Assembly (NCBI GenBank): GCA_022706175.1
Contig: JAKJDB010000218.1
Span: 1 to 5,456, forward strand
Length of the DNA stretch: 5,456 nt
Reading direction: 5' to 3'
From: Candidatus Zhuqueibacterota bacterium
GTDB taxonomy: Bacteria > KSB1 > UBA2214
Below the pieces are notes generated by a model that did no database searches, had not been told where the DNA came from, and worked only from the letters and a program-made list of their open reading frames with translations. A program made the translations under genes and the position numbers. Position 1 is the first letter of the stretch. Every line of letters starts with the position of its first letter. This document shows, one piece after another, positions 5,362 through 5,456 of the stretch.

Positions 5362-5456
5362 GTGATCCAAATGGACCATCGACAAATTCCGCACCCGCTG
5401 TTTGTACGGATTCCTGGGCAGGCGGACAAGGAGGTTTTTGTGGAACTGGGCAAAGT
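5362..5456 (+). CDS. Unidentified gene, 5' end only (continues past window)
   Basis: The frame is open from the radC stop to the window edge. From GTG 5362 it reads VIQMDHRQIPHPLFVRIPGQ and then ADKEVFVELGK; too little to name a family. Three starts compete. GTG 5362 has AGGT six bases upstream, inside a hairpin. ATG 5371 has no well-placed ribosome site. GTG 5440 is in the same frame and has an ideal AAGGAGG (5428-5434) five bases upstream, so the true protein may begin MELGK. A TTG at 5438 in another frame (MWNWAK) could use the same ribosome site. The position 21 bases after radC and the same strand suggest a shared transcript. Confidence 0.42.
   Translation, partial: MIQMDHRQIPHPLFVRIPGQADKEVFVELGK

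Noticed and set aside
4798..5394. A 198-codon open frame on the minus strand
   Set aside because: It lies antisense to radC, whose protein has intact family motifs on the other strand. The minus-strand translation is a compositional shadow with no domain.
1..5456. CRISPR array, tRNA, toxin-antitoxin, phage or transposase genes, or a new defence system
   Set aside because: No regularly spaced repeats, no tRNA cloverleaf, no paired small genes and no integrase or transposase motifs were seen. RadC-like genes can sit in mobile islands, but this one is full length with chromosomal-type neighbours.

Overview
The window is about 55% GC by eye, and every gene I can support lies on the + strand. It looks like a chromosomal segment of a Gram-negative bacterium from the FCB side of the tree (Calditrichota, KSB1, Ignavibacteria or Marinimicrobia-like). 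The main clue is the secreted protein in the middle: its C-terminus carries the 'QNYPNPFNPTTTI ... GVYFYLL' Por/FlgD-like sorting domain that is abundant in those groups. No tRNA, rRNA, CRISPR array, transposase or phage gene is visible, so this reads as an ordinary chromosomal neighbourhood and not a mobile island.

Layout. Bases 1-881 hold the 3' part of a zinc-carboxypeptidase-like (M14) gene; its catalytic domain lies outside the window and only the C-terminal extension is seen. Seven bases later comes a 247-residue protein of unknown function with one TPR-like unit at its C-terminus (889-1632), probably co-transcribed with the first gene. After an 83-base AT-rich gap with a plausible sigma70-type promoter and a strong Shine-Dalgarno comes a single-domain STAS protein of the anti-anti-sigma type (1716-2054). 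The next 224 bases hold a perfect 14-bp palindrome and a long stem-loop with a T-tract, an intrinsic terminator ending only 24 bases before the next start codon. A 654-residue exported protein follows (2279-4243): signal peptide, a large unclassified N-terminal region, an FnIII-like domain and the sorting domain. A 365-base non-coding stretch (4244-4608) contains several inverted repeats, one of which may be a worn copy of a dispersed intergenic repeat. Then comes radC (4648-5340), whose promoter sits so close to the ATG that the mRNA should be nearly leaderless. A last reading frame runs off the right edge.

The genes do not form one obvious pathway. The peptidase and TPR genes look like one transcription unit, STAS a second, the secreted protein a third or a terminator-controlled extension of the second, and radC with the edge gene a fourth. 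I found no convincing new multi-gene system. The observations most worth checking are regulatory: the leaderless radC promoter, the terminator (possibly an attenuator) packed against the secreted-protein gene together with a 26-codon ORF that overlaps its start, and the hairpin that would hide one candidate ribosome site after radC.
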